Source of the DNA: Aphis gossypii
Taxonomy: Eukaryota; Arthropoda; Insecta; Hemiptera; Aphididae
NCBI RefSeq assembly: GCF_020184175.1
Contig: NC_065530.1
Span: 20,251,260-20,315,259 of the forward strand
Direction of reading: 5' to 3'
Length of the DNA stretch: 64,000 nucleotides
Translations under genes and position numbers: made by a program
Notes under the pieces: model-generated
Seen by the model: the letters and a program-made list of their open reading frames with translations, nothing else
Databases searched by the model: none
Told to the model about the DNA's origin: nothing
Shown: one piece after another, positions 25,379 to 37,900 of the stretch
Numbering within the stretch: the stretch's first letter is position 1
Layout: the number at the start of each line of letters is the position of its first letter

Positions 25379-26549
25379 GGTGTTTTACTGTGTTTATTAC
25401 TTAATTAGTTATAATATACAGTTAAGCATCATTACGTAAGAGGATAATAAATTGATATTTTAGATATTATTGAGAAGTATGCACTATTCTGATTAAATTT
25501 AGAATACACTATATGAATCGTCATAGTGATTGCCATGACTCGTGATTATTAAGTTTAAAAAAATTGTATTTGATAAATGCAATCTTGTTATTTACCTATG
25601 AATTATGATCTATTTCTTTTTGAATAATTATTTGGCGAGGAAATTTCATAAATTTCAATTATTATTCTGTACTCTATCTATAGTCCATGTGCATTATTTA
25701 TTAATTTTTTTTAATTAGGTATTAGTTGTTTAATAATATATGAAAGCTATCGAATAAATAAAAAATCATGTTAATATATGTGTTGGATTACGCACCATAG
25801 AAGTCAAAACAAAACATTTATTTATTTTTGTATTTGAGGTGTTTAATTAAACTAAACAGGTAAAAAAGTATCTTTTTACGAGGTACATTATTTGAAAAAT
25901 GTTAAATTCTAACACCACCAAAGCGTCTAAGTACTATGCAGTTTAATTCTTTAAAGTTTAAACTTATAAATCCTAAATCCTCATTATACCTGTGGGCACT
26001 TCGGTAATTAATAAGTACTCAACGAAAAAATATTTACAAATTTTAACTCGAGTAGTTTGGATAAATGTTATTAATATTTTTATAGTTTTATAAGTCTCTT
26101 TTTAAATCTTGATAATATGATTTTTTTACACGTACAATAAGTGCTTATAACCTAAGTACCTACACCTAGCTTCCTAGATAGCTAGTTAAAAAGTAAAGTA
26201 TCAAGAAAATATTTTGATGACGTAATCATTTTAATTTCAGATTAACCACAGCGAACTGGTTTGTCTGCCTGACCCCCTCCAGCATTACTGTGAAGTGTGT
26301 ACTGTGTAGTGTGTATACCTACTGTACACTAGTGTCCAGTTAATGGTATCGAAGTGTTGTTTTACAAACTTCTATATTAGTAAATCAATTACTTTTTGAC
26401 TTTCCGATCGTTTTGGTTGTAACTGTTGTAAGTATTGTCGACGTGTTTTGTATCGACATATAAAAAGAAAGACACTAAAAAGGAAATTGTTTTTGATAGG
26501 TATTTTTGTGTTGAATCAAAACATAAAAGCATCTACCGCCTGACTAAAG
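25379..26549. promoter_or_regulatory. Divergent intergenic region between CFAP65 and GLOD4
   Basis: The two genes point away from each other across 1.17 kb. Next to GLOD4, about 26235-26345 is GC-richer than its surroundings (for example CTGCCTGACCCCCTCCAGC) and contains reiterated GTGTGTA/TAGTGTG strings, consistent with a promoter and 5' UTR. Near CFAP65 the sequence is plain AT-rich. No TATA box or core promoter element can be assigned with confidence, so whether it is truly bidirectional is open. Confidence 0.4.
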
Positions 26550-28909
26550 ATGACTGGACGTGCATTACATTTCGTGTTCAAAATAGCCGAGAGAACCAAA
26601 ACCATGAAGTTTTATAGAGAACTTTTGGGAATGAAAGTAATTATTTTCAAAAATTGAATGAGTTACTTTAATGACCTTAACCTTTTTTTTCATAGGTATT
26701 GAGGCATGAAGAATTCACTCAAGGCTGTGAGGCAGCATGTAATGGGTAATTTTTTAGTTAAAGTGCATTATATAAGATATTTATAGTTCAATCAGTTTTT
26801 ACATAATTATTATAAATTTAATCCTTGTAGCCCATACGACAATCGTTGGAGTAAAACTATGATTGGATATGGACCAGAAGACACTCATTTTGTAATTGAA
26901 CTTACTTATAACTATGGCGTTGATGATTACAAGCTTGGAAATGATTTCCTTGGAATAACATTAAAATCTTCAAAAGTATTACAAAATGCTAAATCGCTCG
27001 GTTGGCCTATTGAAGTTGAGGATAATATGTCCTATGTTGTTGCTCCAGGAGGATATAAATTTTATGTGATTGATGAACCTCAACCTATTGATAAAGGTTT
27101 AGTATTATATATTTATATTAATATAAAATATAAAAATAAAATTTTAATTTATAAGAAAAATTAAATAAAAATTACAAATTTTTAATTAGTTTTTGTTCAA
27201 ATAATTTTTACGCAGTTAAATTGTGTAACGATGAAGTATATACATTTTTGATAGATTTAAAATTATTTATAGCTATAGTATTTTAAAAAGATAAAAACAT
27301 AAAAGTGGCTTAAAATATTTTATATTTTTATTATTGGAACAGCTTAACTTGAAACTTATCGTTTTGTTTAATTTTTGTTTTTTTTTTTATCATCTTGTGA
27401 TTTGGAGTACACGAAGTACATACCAATTTTATTTTTATTTTTTATGTTTTTATGTCTGATTATTCAATGCAGTTTAATCAATTTTCTACTATATTACTAA
27501 TGAAAAATAAATTAACAAATTTTGCAGTAATTACATTAATGCCATTCTTATATTTTACAAAGCTCATTTTTTCTATTAAACTATATTATAAAACATACAT
27601 TTAACTGTCTTATACACGTACAATATAGTTATGACTTTTGAAATTGTACATTTTAAAATAATTATAACTTACTTGAAAATAATAATAACAATAAAAGCTT
27701 ATGTGGGGCACTGGGGCTCCAGTTAATAATCTTACCTTCAAATTTTATAATAGGTCAATTCTTATTGAAACTGGTGAACAAACATTTGCTATGTCGTATG
27801 TTTGTAAGACGGAGACAACATATGTGGGACGTGGGTACAATGTCTTTAATTGTAAAATACTTTTTTCTCAGTATCTAGTAAAATGTAGATTCTTTCAATT
27901 ATCAATATATTTTATCTTATATTGGTTTTAAAAAGTTATGTTTTAGTACTTGTATTATTATTATACATTGTTATAATTAACATTTGGGTTTTTACTTTTA
28001 AATTACTCTGATACGTCATACAAATTACACACTTTGTGAATAGCAATATTTTTCTTCATCTTAAAGATAATTGTTATGAAAACAATTATGGAACTATTTA
28101 ATAAATTATTTATTGTATAGTTGTCTTTCACATTTTATAAAATATTTTATATTGTTTTACATAAGTTAGGACCATTTTAATTTTGTATTAATAATTAAAT
28201 TGTATTATTCTAGATCCTGTTGTAAATGTCATGTTATCATCTACAAATTTAACCAAATCTATGAAATTTTGGAACGGTATACTTGGCTTAAAAATTTTCA
28301 ATCAAAATGAATCTTTAATTGAATTAGGATTTGACGAGGATCAAGCTAAATTGAAGTTAAGAGATATTGGTAATTTTTAAATAGTTTCTTTGTTTTATTA
28401 GATATTTTTTGGATTATTAGTTTAATGTATATTATAATTAATGTTTTATTCTATTATATTGCAAATGCTTAATTTTTTTCAGGAGAGCCAATTAATCATG
28501 CCACAGCATATGGAAGAATAGCATTTTCAGTTCCTACATCTGATTTAAAAAGTTACCAAGAAAATGCTGAAAATAATCAATATAAAATTTTAACTCCTTT
28601 CGTAACCTTAGACACACCAGGAAAAGCTTCAGTGTCAGTGGTAATTTTTGCTGATCCTGTAAGTTTTATTACCTACCTTAGTACATTTAAATGATTTTAT
28701 TTTATATTTATTATTTTAATTATAAATGTTTGATTAAATATATGTGAAAATTCTAAATAATCAATTTGTTTATAATTTTTTAGGATGGACATGAAATATG
28801 TTTTGTTGGAGATAAGGAATTTCGCGAGTTATCTCAGTTTGATGCAGATTCAGAAAAGCAATTAGATAAGTATATTGTTAAAGATGAGGCAAGAAAATTA
28901 AAAAATTAA
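26550..28909 (+). CDS. GLOD4: Glyoxalase domain-containing protein 4 (GLOD4)
   Basis: Six exons join in frame: 26550-26636, 26696-26745, 26831-27096, 28214-28369, 28483-28658 and 28784-28909, giving 286 aa, near the usual 298-313. All introns are GT-AG. The protein has two vicinal-oxygen-chelate (glyoxalase I fold) modules. The first starts at residue 4 (RALHFVFKIAERTKTMKFYR, ELLGMKVLRHEEF) and includes GYGPEDTHFVIELTYNYGV and APGGYKFYVID. The second starts near residue 119 (DPVVNVMLSSTNLTKSMKFW, NGILGLKIF) and ends with DGHEICFVGDKEFRELS. Family members share the glyoxalase fold but their substrate is not established, so no enzyme reaction is assigned. The ATG is supported by an in-frame TGA at 26541-26543. 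The third intron (1.1 kb) contains a transposon fragment. Confidence 0.95.
27697..27840 (+). mobile_element. Right-end fragment of a TIR transposon in GLOD4 intron 3
   Basis: The segment contains GACGGAGACAACATATGTGG preceded by ATAATAGGTCAATTCTTATT. It matches, in order and orientation, the right end of the element at 48118-48527, including the subterminal ATAATAGGTAAATTGACTCC and ACGGAGACAACAAATGCGGG. Only this end is present, so it is a truncated copy of the same family. Confidence 0.6.
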
Positions 28910-29828
28910 ATATTCGTGGTTACAACATAATTTGTGTTTCTAAATTTATAAAAACAACATAATATTTTTGTAGTTTTATAAATTGTTATTCATAAAATAT
29001 TATTAATTATAATGGATTTATTTATTTAAAAATTATTTAGTATATATAATATATCTTGTATAAAATATTGTTGATTTATTAAATATAATTCATATAATTA
29101 TTCTAAAACCTTAATTTGATGTTCAAAAAAAATATAATATTTAATTATTGGTATTAACTGTGTAAGTTTATGATCACAAATATATTGTTTTAAACCTGAG
29201 TATAATAAAACTATTCTTTTAGATGATTAAAAGTTATAATTTGAAAAAAAAACTAAACGTATTTAAATTTTTAATTCTAATATCTTTAATAAATATGTGA
29301 ACTTTGAACTTTTTAATAATACAACGTGAATAATATGGTTTGTTATTGTTGTAAGCTATAAAATTCAAGTACCATTACCAATTCATTTTTACCTAAGTGA
29401 CAATAAATATATCATTTATTTCCCAATAGATTTGACAAACACTAGGGCCAGATATAATCAAACATACACATAATTAATTCTCTCAAAAAAATAACACTAA
29501 ACAGTTCAATTAAATTAAACAAATTTAAATAATATAAAAAAATCAATATTTGAAATATTATATTTTTATTTAATCAGTTTCAATTAGTGTTTTTTTTTTT
29601 TAATCAAAATGTTAAAATATGAGTTATAAAATATTTTGTAATTTAATTGAATAATTTTTGATTTTTACTAATAAATTTTAAAGTTTTTTTCTATTTATGT
29701 ATAAACTAATAAATTAATGCTCAGACAGTTCATACTTAAGTATTTAAATATATATCATTTTAGTTGCTCATAATATAATCTTTAATTTTCTTTCTAAATC
29801 AGCAAGAAAATAAATAATTGGTCTAGCA
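28910..29828. other. GLOD4 3' UTR and intergenic DNA
   Basis: AT-rich sequence with several possible polyadenylation hexamers (for example AATAAA near 29204 on the plus strand). No gene was recognised. The GLOD4 3' UTR must lie in the first part. Confidence 0.45.
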
Positions 29829-30036
29829 CAGCGGTTCTTCCCATACTGTGTACCATGGTACACTAGGGGCACTACGAGCACTTCTTATGAGTGTATGGCT
29901 CATAATAAATTATTTAAAATGTACAGAGTTTTTTTTTTGTTCTATCTTTCATGTTATTCACAACAAGGTAACATAGTTGAATACGATCCTAAAAAGTAAA
30001 AAGGGCATTGCAAAAAATAAAGTTTGAGAAACGTTG
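29829..30036. mobile_element. hAT-type MITE, about 208 bp
   Basis: The left end CAGCGGTTCTTCCCATACTG and the reverse complement of the right end, CAACGTTTCTCAAACTTTAT, are imperfect inverted repeats of the hAT form CAnnGnTTCT. The flanking 8-mers GTCTAGCA (29821-29828) and ATCTATCA (30037-30044) agree at six of eight positions, as expected for an old 8-bp target duplication. The interior contains a GTACCATGGTAC palindrome and no coding frame. Confidence 0.65.
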
Positions 30037-30044
30037 ATCTATCA

Positions 30045-33000
30045 GTATGGAAAATTATTTTTATTTTTTTGCCTAGGAAGAAAATCTTGTTTTAAAGAGA
30101 TTATTTTATATTAATTAAGTAGAATAATAATTTTTCAGAATATCATCATGATTAAGTTTAATTGCTTTAAAAGCAATAAAGGTGCATCATAACATCAATA
30201 TAACTACAGGTTAATACCATAAATATTTAAACAAAAAGAGGTAGGGAAACTTTAAATTTTGAACAATTATTTACATAAGTAATGAATAATACCTATATTT
30301 TTCAATGGCATTTTATAGTTGTAAAAAATTAAATAAATAATTTTTTAATAATGTAAGATTTTGACTATTGAATTTCTTGGATTAAGTAAAATTTTAATTC
30401 GGTTATAAAATACATTTTTTTCTTCTGATCTTTTTAAAGTTTATACTATGTACTGAGGTAATTTATTTATTAATAAAAAAAAAAACTTAAAATTGATATG
30501 AGTGATGTTATAAGTATTTGCAATAAGATAATAGATCGAGTAGACATAATATTATGGTAACTAATCAAATATATTATACTGCTTATACCAGTATCGGATC
30601 CAGAATTCACTCAATGGAGTTTTGTTTTAATTTATTTTTTTATAAATTGAACAATTTACTTCATGGTAAAATATGTATGAGTAAATTGCATTTATGGTTT
30701 TTTGTTGGTTTGTGTTAATACAATATTATAAAATTTATAACTTTATAAAGTCGGTTATAATTTCATATACAAAAGCCACAATTTTGAGCTTATGAATGCT
30801 TAATCATTATTCTCTGCTAATTTATTTAAAAATTTGTTGCATTTATTATTATAACAAACAAAGCAAAATAGCAAATGCCTTTATTATGATTTGTTATTCA
30901 ATTGAATTAGTTTTAAACCTCTGGCATGAACCACAATTCTATAAGTTGAATTGATCAATCATACTTAATATATAGGTAATATTGCTTGTGGCTAATAAAT
31001 TTAAGTATTGTGTGTTATAAACAATTAGTACCTACCTATATTGATATAACTTTTTAAAGACTTGCAGATATATTTTACAATGTTTTTCACATAAAAGTAA
31101 CCTTTTTTTAAACTAATTTGAGCATATTATGAATATTTAAACATAATTTTTAGGTAATTTGTTTGGACATTAGTCACATATTTTAATAGTACCTAGGTAT
31201 AATAAATACCAAAAATGTAATTTAGTGTACTATAGATACATATCTTGATAAGTTGCTTATTTTATACTAAAATGTACCTACTAAATGACAACAATAATTT
31301 CTCGTATTGTCTTATTATCAAAATTGTACAAATACATATTTCAAATATCTTGACAGTTGACATTCATTAGAATTAAATAATAAATTTTAAAATTGATAAT
31401 TTTTTAAAAATAATGAATTTGCTTTTAAATTTAGTTTACCACATACTGACATACGTAATATATTGAAGGTTCGCTTATTTTAATATAACTATAATATATT
31501 ATGATAATTTTTTACTGATGTAATTGGACATGTTTAAAATACTTAGGTACCTACCTACTAATTATGTTTGATGTCATTATTGGGACTGATGTTATAATTA
31601 AATAAAACTCTCTTAATATAATATTTATAATAACATAAAATTTTACATTCTGATTGTATGTATGCAACTAGGTAGGTATGTATTTTGTATATTATATGTT
31701 TTTTACTTATTGGAGGAAAAAAAATTCATAAAAATGTAGTTTAAAATTAAAATTCTTTTAGGTTCATAATATTATGTAATATATTTTACCAATTTTGTAT
31801 GACTATGTGCCACAACATTTTTTTTTTTTTTAATGTCCTAGTATTCTTTAAAAATTACATTCATTTTTTCGAAACTAATTGTGCTCTAGTCACATTTCCA
31901 TAAGAAGATATACTCCATATATTGCCTCATAGCCCATGGGTAAGTCTATTTCATTTGACAAAAACAATATTATTCTTTCGATTAGTAGGTACCATAACCT
32001 TTATAATATTTTCATGCTATTATAACTTTTTAAAATTACGCATAACTTTCACCAGACTAGTATTATGTTTATCTTATAAAAACAAAAAGGTCTGTTTACT
32101 CGTTTCAGTTTCTAGACCTTAATAATTAATTTAGACTCTAACTTTTTATCGTATATAAATATAATACAGATACTCTTATTTTTAGAATAGGAACTAGTTT
32201 AATTAACGTGAACGTGCGACTTAATTTATTCTGAGTTTCGACGTTTCAATTATTATTATTAGACATCACAGAAATAACCTGCAGCTGTAGCAAATCCTAC
32301 ACCTACACTTTTTACTCACGTTGGTAGGTATTTTATATTTACCAAAACACTTGTACTTGTCTACAAACTATGGTCGTCAAGTGTTAAACAAAATTAAATT
32401 ATATTAAAAATACATTGAATGTATACAAAATGTGCGCGGTGGAACTGTATAGGAACTGGTATCTACTTTTAATACTTAAATTATACTCATTACTCATCAT
32501 ATTTATTTTGTAAGTTTATCGATAAAAATATAAAATAAATTATTCGGTGAACAAATTTCTTTGAGCAAATACCTATTCTATTTAAGTCATCGAGTGGTCA
32601 CTACCCACTGGTTCGCACGTAGTAAGTGTAACAATTATATGTATTTTATAATATAAGTACAGTTTACACAGTGTACATACCTATAATATACTCTATATTG
32701 AATCACTGTCAACGACATAGTACGTTTATAAAATAATCAATATCAAAAGGAAATATTATATTTCTGCAGATGTGGTACATTATTACAATATTACGTTTGT
32801 AAGTATCTATAGATAATAGATATATAATATACTATTATATGATGTACATCAAGGGGGTAAAGCTATTCGCCAGAATCAAATTTGATTTCCTAGGTAGTTG
32901 TAATGTTAATAAACCAATTCGTTTTTTCTTCGTCAAATTGAAAAAAGCCACATGTATAATAAGCTATGATGTATTTAAATATTATATGAAAAAGCGTCTG

Positions 33001-33425
33001 TACAATAATTTTTTGGTTTTCTTTAAGACTTTGAAAGCAAAGAACGCATTAAAAAAATTATATAGGTAGGTATGTAGTTCGGAAAATTATTTTCCAGAAA
33101 CCGTAAAAAAAAAATTATATATTATATACATTATACATTATACTTACGAACTTTATTATTTTTATATTGAATACTTCCTGTCTATGTGGTATGAACATAT
33201 ACGCTTATATATAATATTTATATACATAATCTTATGTACATAAAATATACACTAAAGTTTTGACATAATCTTTTCTTGGTGAATAAGAATTTAAGATATT
33301 TACGATACTTAGAATTTTTTTTATTTACAAGGTACCTACCACTTAAATTTATGTCAGTAGGGGATCTAAAAATGATTATGAGGGCGGGTTATTTCTTAGA
33401 CTATGAAGCTACAAACAATTTTCAA
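30045..33425. other. Gene-free AT-rich intergenic DNA
   Basis: No coding exon, RNA gene or clear repeat structure was seen. Short open frames at 31922-32122 and 32839-33069 lack domains and have noncoding composition. Confidence 0.5.
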
Positions 33426-33433
33426 TACTAGGC

Positions 33434-33470
33434 CGTGGAATCATCCACCAGAAACAAAGATTCCACGTAT
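33434..33470. repeat. Short perfect inverted repeat (hairpin)
   Basis: CGTGGAATC (from about 33434) and GATTCCACG (to about 33470) form a perfect 9-bp stem around a loop of about 19 bases. The stem is too short for an ordinary miRNA precursor; it could be a structured RNA or DNA site, or chance. Confidence 0.35.
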
Positions 33471-33629
33471 GACTTAATTGTATTGATATCTTTTCATAAT
33501 TCTATCGATAATACTTTATAAACCTACCAATAACAAAATAATTAATTTAGTTTACAAAAAAAAAAAACTTTATTTAAAAACTACAATATTAAATCAATAA
33601 ATAATTATTTTTTCCTCAGAACTTATGAT

Positions 33630-34230
33630 AAGCGGGTGGTCGGGGGGATGACATCAGTCTTATTTTACCGTTGCTATAGTTTATTATTATATAAGTTGTT
33701 AGTGAGTAGTTTCAATGTTTCAGTTAAATACAAATTTTGTGTTAGTTACTTACTACTTCACATCATACCACACTCAACTGGAGGGTTATGTGGGAATTGT
33801 TGTAGTCTTATCGGCCGTGGTGTTGATGACTATGACGCGACAAAGAGTTCATTCTGATTGTTTGCGACGGCCGAAGGGGCGAGCTACCCGTCTAGTCGGC
33901 ATTTATGGCATACCAACTCTTTAATTAAACAGCCAAATATTGTGTAAATGGCTGACTATTGAAAATGTCGTTTCGCCCGAGTACCTAGTATTAAAATAGT
34001 CACATATTGTGGCCCGTTAAAACTTTCGTAACGCCTGTCGACCATCGGCTGTCAACGACCGGAAATCAGTTCTTGCTACCAGCATTTTCTGGATTTTGTT
34101 TCATCGTGGCATCAGTATTAAATACACAGTGAATACTGTTTAGCTCTTTGGAAAACTCTCACTCGATCGCCATGCTGGACAGCGCGTGGTGGACGATCCA
34201 CGGTCTTGCAGGCAGATTCGTTTCGCGACG
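33630..34230. promoter_or_regulatory. GC/CpG-richer patch, possible promoter or first exon
   Basis: Around 33780-33910 and 34010-34210 the DNA is markedly richer in G, C and CpG than the flanking 30 kb (for example CGACGGCCGAAGGGGCGAGC and CCTGTCGACCATCGGCTGTC). Such patches in aphid-like genomes are usually promoters or exons. A plus-strand frame from 34171 (MLDSAWWTIHGLAG...) is short and unrecognised. No gene is called. Confidence 0.3.
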
Positions 34231-34754
34231 ATTTTAGTTATGTAATCATACAAAATAATAGAACTCATCTCACTCGAACGATTGATTGTTGTAAATAACA
34301 ACGCTTTTTTTTGTTTTGTTTTACGCGTGGCATTCATTTTACGTACTTACCTATTATTTTATTCATGGTGTATTCGTTTAGGTAAACATACTAAATTATC
34401 GTGTGCCAAATATGTACGTGTAAACTTTATTTCGATTTTAAACACGTTTTCACGGAAAAAACAGCTTATATTTTATTTTTTAAACGGTCAATATGAATGT
34501 TTTATGGTTGGTGAATGTATAAAGTCATTACAATATGTAACCTATACATTTTTTTCTTTAGCTTAAACCTTGTTAAACAACAAGGTTTGTTTTGAAATAT
34601 GAAATTTCCAATAATAACACTGTTTATTTTTTAATAACTGATATTTAGAAACTGACGAAGAAATTAAAAAATAATGCTACATTGCAATGTCATATATTGT
34701 TAGCTATAAAACTTTTCAATAAATGATTAGTGAAGGTTGAGAGGGTCATCATAT

Positions 34755-34870
34755 AATATTTTAAGAACTTGAATTCCTTCGAAAATTTCAAGGGTCTAGA
34801 GTTTTTTTTTTTTTTTTGGATAAAGAGCGAAACAGGATGAGACGTCCTAGTAGGGTTGGTTATGAATTGA
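34755..34870 (-). mobile_element. Possible retroposon 3' end with A-tail
   Basis: On the minus strand, sequence containing ACGTCTCATCCTGTTTCGCT and CTTTATCC is directly followed by a run of about 16 A residues (the plus-strand T run at about 34802-34818). This is the arrangement expected of a LINE or SINE 3' end. No target duplication or upstream body was identified. Confidence 0.3.
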
Positions 34871-34999
34871 ATCACGAGTAGTATACCTACTTATTGTTGA
34901 ATTGATGTTGACGAGTATGCAGTTTCGTGCGAACCAACGCTGGAGGGTGAGACGATTTTAGAATTTTTCTTACCCATATCTTTGCAGGTTTATAAAATG

Positions 35000-37900
35000 T
35001 CACAGGCATAAAAATATATATTAAATACATTTATTATGTGTAATAATATATTGTAATTTTTAACACAATAATAAACGGTAAAAGTCAAAATGCTTTATTA
35101 GCGGGTTTTCGACCGTTAACTTCCAGCTGTAGCCTCTAAATATTACTTACGAGTATATTATCATAATTTAATACACTTACATACATTGCTGTGACCCGGG
35201 CTATTAGGTACCTACCTATACCTACGTTTGTGTCGGTTAATTTAACGATTTAACATTGTCATAAGCTATCATCTACACATTACATATTCCGTGTGTTCAG
35301 TAATTTACTATTCAGGTATCTCTTATAATAATTTATAGTATAAACCGTAAACAGAATGGTTACATTTCAATAATAATAATTAATAATACCTATGGTGTTA
35401 GTATGTATAAATAATGCGAGTGCAATCTACCATTGTTGGTGCAACTACCACAATATATGTATATATGTATGTGTGTCAAACAAATTTCCAAGTGATATAA
35501 AAATGAAATATTTAGTAGCTAAATGTATTCTTTTATGAATTTTTTATCTTAATACGAAGAATAAAAACCAATTTAATTATATTGATTATAATTTCATTAT
35601 TTAAAGATAGAAATATAAATTGACTCGATCAGTCGTCAAAGTAGTAAATTGATTGAAAAAAATAAAAAATAGTTAAAAACAATAGAATTCAATATTAACA
35701 TCTCATTATCTCAAATAAGTCGTCATTAATTAAAAACAAAATACATTATAAGCATCTATAATTGTATTATATCGTTTGATTAAAATGTAAACGTATTTAA
35801 ATGTAGGCTATGCTCACATAGACAGTACCTATAATATGTTTGTAAATAGTATTATTATTAAAGGGTTAAAGCAAGAATATAAAGCATTTTTTTAATGAAA
35901 TTGTCACACTATATTTAGTTAATCTTATTTTGTTTTATTTATATTTTGAATTGATTTATTGTTAAATTACAAAAAAAAAAATAATAATAAAATAGGTGCA
36001 TGCAATTAAAATCAATACATTTGATTAAGCATTTCTCACGAGAATTGAAACGGCAGTAGCAGAATTGTGTTTGATTACGTAATTCCATGATACAAATTAC
36101 ATATTGTTAAACAATTGTAATTAAATTAACCTTCATATTATGTCATACCTTTTTAGAGAACAAGTTTGGTATATTATAGAAAATATTATGTTGGGTCAAT
36201 TTCGGAATGATTTCCCCTTTCGAGTACTATACACTAAATTTAAACGTTAATGAAGATGACTAAACTGCAATTTTCACAAAGATAATGAACACAAAATTCG
36301 TGCCGTAGCTTTATCTGTGGTATAATAGTTCCTGCAGAATATAGTTTATGATACATGGATGCGTGGAGAGGAGGGAATGGTATTACAGTTTGACCTATAT
36401 AATAAATTAATATACAGGTTAATATTGGGATAAAACCAAGCATGCTTACATCCATTTTTCCGTTAATAATGAATTAATTAAAATTTCGATCTGTGTAATT
36501 CTTGATAACACACAAAAAATATATTTTCAATTGTTCAATTTTTTTATGACTATATATGGGGGTCTTACGGTGATATAAACTTTTTTTATTAAGTAAATAA
36601 TTCAAAACAAAATTTTGATGCAGGTACTTATCTAAAACTAAAAATTTAAATAAATAATTTTTAAGTTATCAACAAATTTCCTTAAGGACAATATTGACCT
36701 TAAAAATTATTTTAAAATAATATAAAATAGATGTATAGTATTGGGATCTAATATGTATTATACTTAGACAATTTTATCGATTATACCTAAATTGTTAATG
36801 AATTAATATTTTATATACATTTTTTTAATTTTCAATATTTACTGTTTAATATTAATTATAACATACTAATTTTACTGTAATTAGTTACATCATGGATAAT
36901 AGTTTTTAAGTAGTTTATCTGAATCCATCTATAAAAAAATGATTATTCTACTTTGAAAAAAAGGTGATACTTAAAACTACAGGATATTTCTTAAATAATA
37001 TATAAATATATAAGTATTTGAAAGTGGTACTATTTAAGTATGCTTAACATTTCTAAAAATCAGAATTTTAACAAATTCGTTTTTAAAGGTAAAAATGGAA
37101 CGAGCATACTCGTTGAATCACGCTGTATATTGTTATAATATTGCATAATAGCTGGAGTCACTGCGAATCTATAAATAGCAACTAAGGTTATCTTTTTCAA
37201 AAATAAACACGATCATTTTATTGTATACGTATAATATGTAGTTATTATATTGTAGTCTTTGTAAAAATGAAACCAAAACAGCGATATAAATAAAAAAAAA
37301 AAAAAAAATTAAATAATGATAATAATAAAAAAATATTATTAACCTAAAAATATTCGACATTGGTTCGACAATAGTTTCATTGTTTAATTATCTGTTAATT
37401 TTTGCCATCTCTTCGTTTATTATGCATACGTTTTTTGTATAAAATAAAAATATTAGGATCGTGTGCGATATATTCCAATGATGTATTAATATGGTATATA
37501 TAGACAAGGTATTATTTAACTTACGAGATGGTGCGTGTGGAAGGGGAGAGGTAATGCCATCGTTACAGGAAAATAATGCGTGAAGTCCGTTACTCTAACA
37601 ATTTAAGGTCATAAACGTCAACTTACAAATTAATAACCTACATGTTTTGGAGGGTCAAGGTTTGGCTTTGCCGTGAATGCAGGTACTTCGTAACGCGTCG
37701 AAAGTTTTTACTCCGATAACAAATAGGTACGATCTGATCGTTTGTTAAAGTCGGCTAACGCTAGGGTGGCCGCTATTTAGCGTGTATGCAAATTTACTGT
37801 ACGATATATTGATCCGTTTTACTGTTTTAACGGCCGTGGTCCGTCGTGTTTATTCACACATATTTCAACTTTGTTAGGCGATAACAGAAAATAAATACGT

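Noticed and set aside
36240..36455. Minus-strand frame with signal-peptide-like start and several cysteines
   Set aside because: Tempting as a secreted peptide, but there is no recognisable family, cleavage pattern or conserved spacing, and it sits in noncoding-like sequence.
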